From Spirosoma endbachense (GTDB lineage: Bacteria; Bacteroidota; Bacteroidia; Cytophagales; Spirosomataceae), in the NCBI RefSeq assembly GCF_010233585.1, contig NZ_CP045997.1, positions 5,682,065-5,746,064 of the forward strand: a DNA stretch of 64,000 bases, given 5' to 3'. The notes beneath the pieces were generated by a model. The model did no database searches. It was given only the letters and a program-made list of their open reading frames with translations, and had not been told where the DNA came from. This document shows, one piece after another, positions 62,587-64,000 of the stretch. Made by a program: the position numbers and the translations under genes. Position 1 is the first letter of the stretch, and each line of letters opens with the position of its first letter.

Positions 62587-64000
62587 TTATCCCAGTACAG
62601 TGGCTGCCAGCCGACTGATATTAAGCGTCCGGGCATTGGAGTCAATGATGTCGCGGTAGAGGCCGCCCGACTGATAGAGCGACTCGTGAGTGCCCTGCCC
62701 AATCACTTCGCCCTCCTGCATGACATAAATCTGGTCGGCGTCCATGATCTGACTGATGTTATGGGAAATGATTAAGACGGTGCGATTCTGCTTGATGGCG
62801 TCCAGACTTTCCTTGATTTGTTCCGCAGTGATGGCATCCAGACTGGCGGTAGGCTCGTCGAGCAGTAGCACCGGTGGATTTTTCAGGAATAACCGGGCAA
62901 TGGCAATGCGTTGCTGCTGCCCACCCGACAGGGTTCGGGCTTCGGTTTGGTAACCCTGGGGCAATTGCAATACCTGTGCGTGGAGACTGGCTTGTCGGGC
63001 GGCTTCAATAACGTCGTCGGGAGTAGCTTCCAGGCGTCCGTAGCGAATATTTTCTTCGATCGTTCCGGCAAAAATGTGGTTTTTCTGAAGAACCAGTCCC
63101 ACGTTTTCCCGGACAAATTCGCTGTCATAGTCTGAAAGAGGTTTCCCGTCCAATAGAACGCTGCCCTGGGTCGGATTGTAGAAACCGGCCAGCAGATTCA
63201 GGGCTGAACTTTTACCCGCCCCTGATAGCCCGACGATGGCCGTTACTTTCCCCGGTTGAAGATCGAGTGTAACATTGCGGAGGGCCTGCTTACCGTTCGG
63301 ATAAATAAAATCGACATTTTTGAGGGAGAAGTGCCCCTGCCAGGCAGTTGTTTTGAGTGAGCCCTGATGGGGCAAGTAGGTATTGTTCTCGATCATGTCA
63401 AAAAATCCTTCGGCATAGACAAGGGCTTCTGAATACTCGTCATAGATTCGATGCAGGTGCCTGACCGGTGCCGACACATTGTTGAAGAGCATAATATGGA
63501 GTAGAATGGCCCCAATGGTCATCTGGCGGTTAAGAACAAAATAGATGGTCACTACAAAGACGAGTACAATGCCGATTTGTTCAGCCACACTTTTTAGCCC
63601 ATCGAACAGGTAATTTGTCCGATGATGACGAATTTCGTTGGTGCACAAACTGACGTTCAGGACGTGCTGACGGTCCTGTTCATAACGTTCCCGCACAAAG
63701 GATTTTACGACAAAAATAGATTCCAGGAGTCCGAAGAGCGCATTGGCCTTATTTTCCCGTATTTCCTGAATACTTCGGCGTATCTGCGATTGACGCTTGG
63801 TTTGCTCCCGGCTGATATAGGCATACAAGGGTAGTACCAGGGTTGCGACGATACCAACGCCTACATTTTTATTGTAAATCAGCACCAGCGCAAAGAGCGC
63901 ATTGGCCATCATCGGAACAATGTCGACAAATAGATTCTTTACCGTTTTGGTCAGGCTTTCGATGCCCTTGTCGATTCGTTTTTCGAGCTTGCCCGTCTGA
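62587..64000 (-). CDS. ABC exporter, permease fused to ATPase (cut by window edge)
   Basis: The frame is open from the stop at 62587 to the right edge, giving about 470 residues; the N-terminal helices lie outside. The membrane domain runs to about residue 200 of the visible part. The ATPase has Walker A (GLSGAGKSSALNL), Q-loop, signature (LSGGQQQRIAIARLF), Walker B (PPVLLLDEPTASLD) and the switch His (ISHNISQI), so it is intact. This is the MsbA/lipid-or-peptide exporter layout. It is transcribed toward the Ser/Thr kinase. Confidence 0.92.
   Translation of the reverse strand, partial: QTGKLEKRIDKGIESLTKTVKNLFVDIVPMMANALFALVLIYNKNVGVGIVATLVLPLYAYISREQTKRQSQIRRSIQEIRENKANALFGLLESIFVVKSFVRERYEQDRQHVLNVSLCTNEIRHHRTNYLFDGLKSVAEQIGIVLVFVVTIYFVLNRQMTIGAILLHIMLFNNVSAPVRHLHRIYDEYSEALVYAEGFFDMIENNTYLPHQGSLKTTAWQGHFSLKNVDFIYPNGKQALRNVTLDLQPGKVTAIVGLSGAGKSSALNLLAGFYNPTQGSVLLDGKPLSDYDSEFVRENVGLVLQKNHIFAGTIEENIRYGRLEATPDDVIEAARQASLHAQVLQLPQGYQTEARTLSGGQQQRIAIARLFLKNPPVLLLDEPTASLDAITAEQIKESLDAIKQNRTVLIISHNISQIMDADQIYVMQEGEVIGQGTHESLYQSGGLYRDIIDSNARTLNISRLAATVLG

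Overview
The window looks like chromosome of a Bacteroidota organism of the order Cytophagales, most like Spirosoma or a close relative. This rests on a SusC/SusD pair, a hybrid one-component/two-component regulator (HTCS) of the Bacteroidota type, a ribosomal L25/prs pair, DUF4920 and TMEM175 proteins, many short lipoproteins, and -7 boxes of the Bacteroidota form TAnnTTTG. The genus is inferred from protein style, not from a marker gene. No rRNA, tRNA or CRISPR array was seen.

Layout. 1-6.6 kb: a cut amidohydrolase, a small lipoprotein, DUF4920, an M13 metallopeptidase, an unrecognised helical protein and an FAD oxidoreductase. 6.8-12.1 kb: SusD, SusC and a secreted cyclophilin, all on the minus strand. 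12.5-17.4 kb: gamma-glutamyltransferase convergent with a beta-propeller amidohydrolase. 17.6-20.3 kb: a membrane pyrophosphatase fused to an OmpA peptidoglycan-binding domain. 20.5-23.4 kb: a tight five-gene minus-strand operon that includes a bestrophin-like and a TMEM175-like channel. 23.8-25.4 kb: prs-rplY. 25.6-29.2 kb: acyl-CoA dehydrogenase, PIG-L deacetylase and NodS-like methyltransferase in an operon, with a convergent glycosyltransferase. 29.4-31.7 kb: PAP2, sugar epimerase, deoC. 32-37 kb: a peptidoglycan-binding protein, a lone LuxR-type HTH, a LytS-type kinase, a tiny lipoprotein, SDR and AraC. 37-40 kb: fumC, an exported methyltransferase and an ECF sigma factor. 40.4-44.4 kb: a broken HTCS gene truncated by an IS remnant. 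44.4-46.4 kb: DUF4180, YdeI, VOC and a WYL regulator. 46.8-52.5 kb: plus-strand housekeeping genes (SGNH hydrolase, pepT, RNase H, trmN6, GT2, ppa). 52.6-60.3 kb: sppA, membrane AraC, PQQ dehydrogenase, acyltransferase, bioB. 60.3-61.1 kb: a REP-associated transposase (RAYT) between two perfect palindromes. 61.1-64 kb: a lipoprotein, a Ser/Thr kinase and a cut ABC exporter.

The strongest non-gene signal is a family of long, often perfect palindromes sharing CGTGCCAC with C/G following. Two flank the RAYT gene and at least three more (3.8, 20.3, 23.7 kb), plus two degenerate ones (32.0, 35.5 kb), lie in intergenic gaps tens of kb away. The likely reading is a RAYT/REP system in which each copy has a shared core and mirrored outer arms. 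Other notable points are the pyrophosphatase-OmpA fusion with an unusual location for its gate glutamate, the channel-pair operon, the lipid/sugar-like four-gene cluster, the exported SAM-methyltransferase, and a 54-bp repeat bracketing the PQQ dehydrogenase gene.
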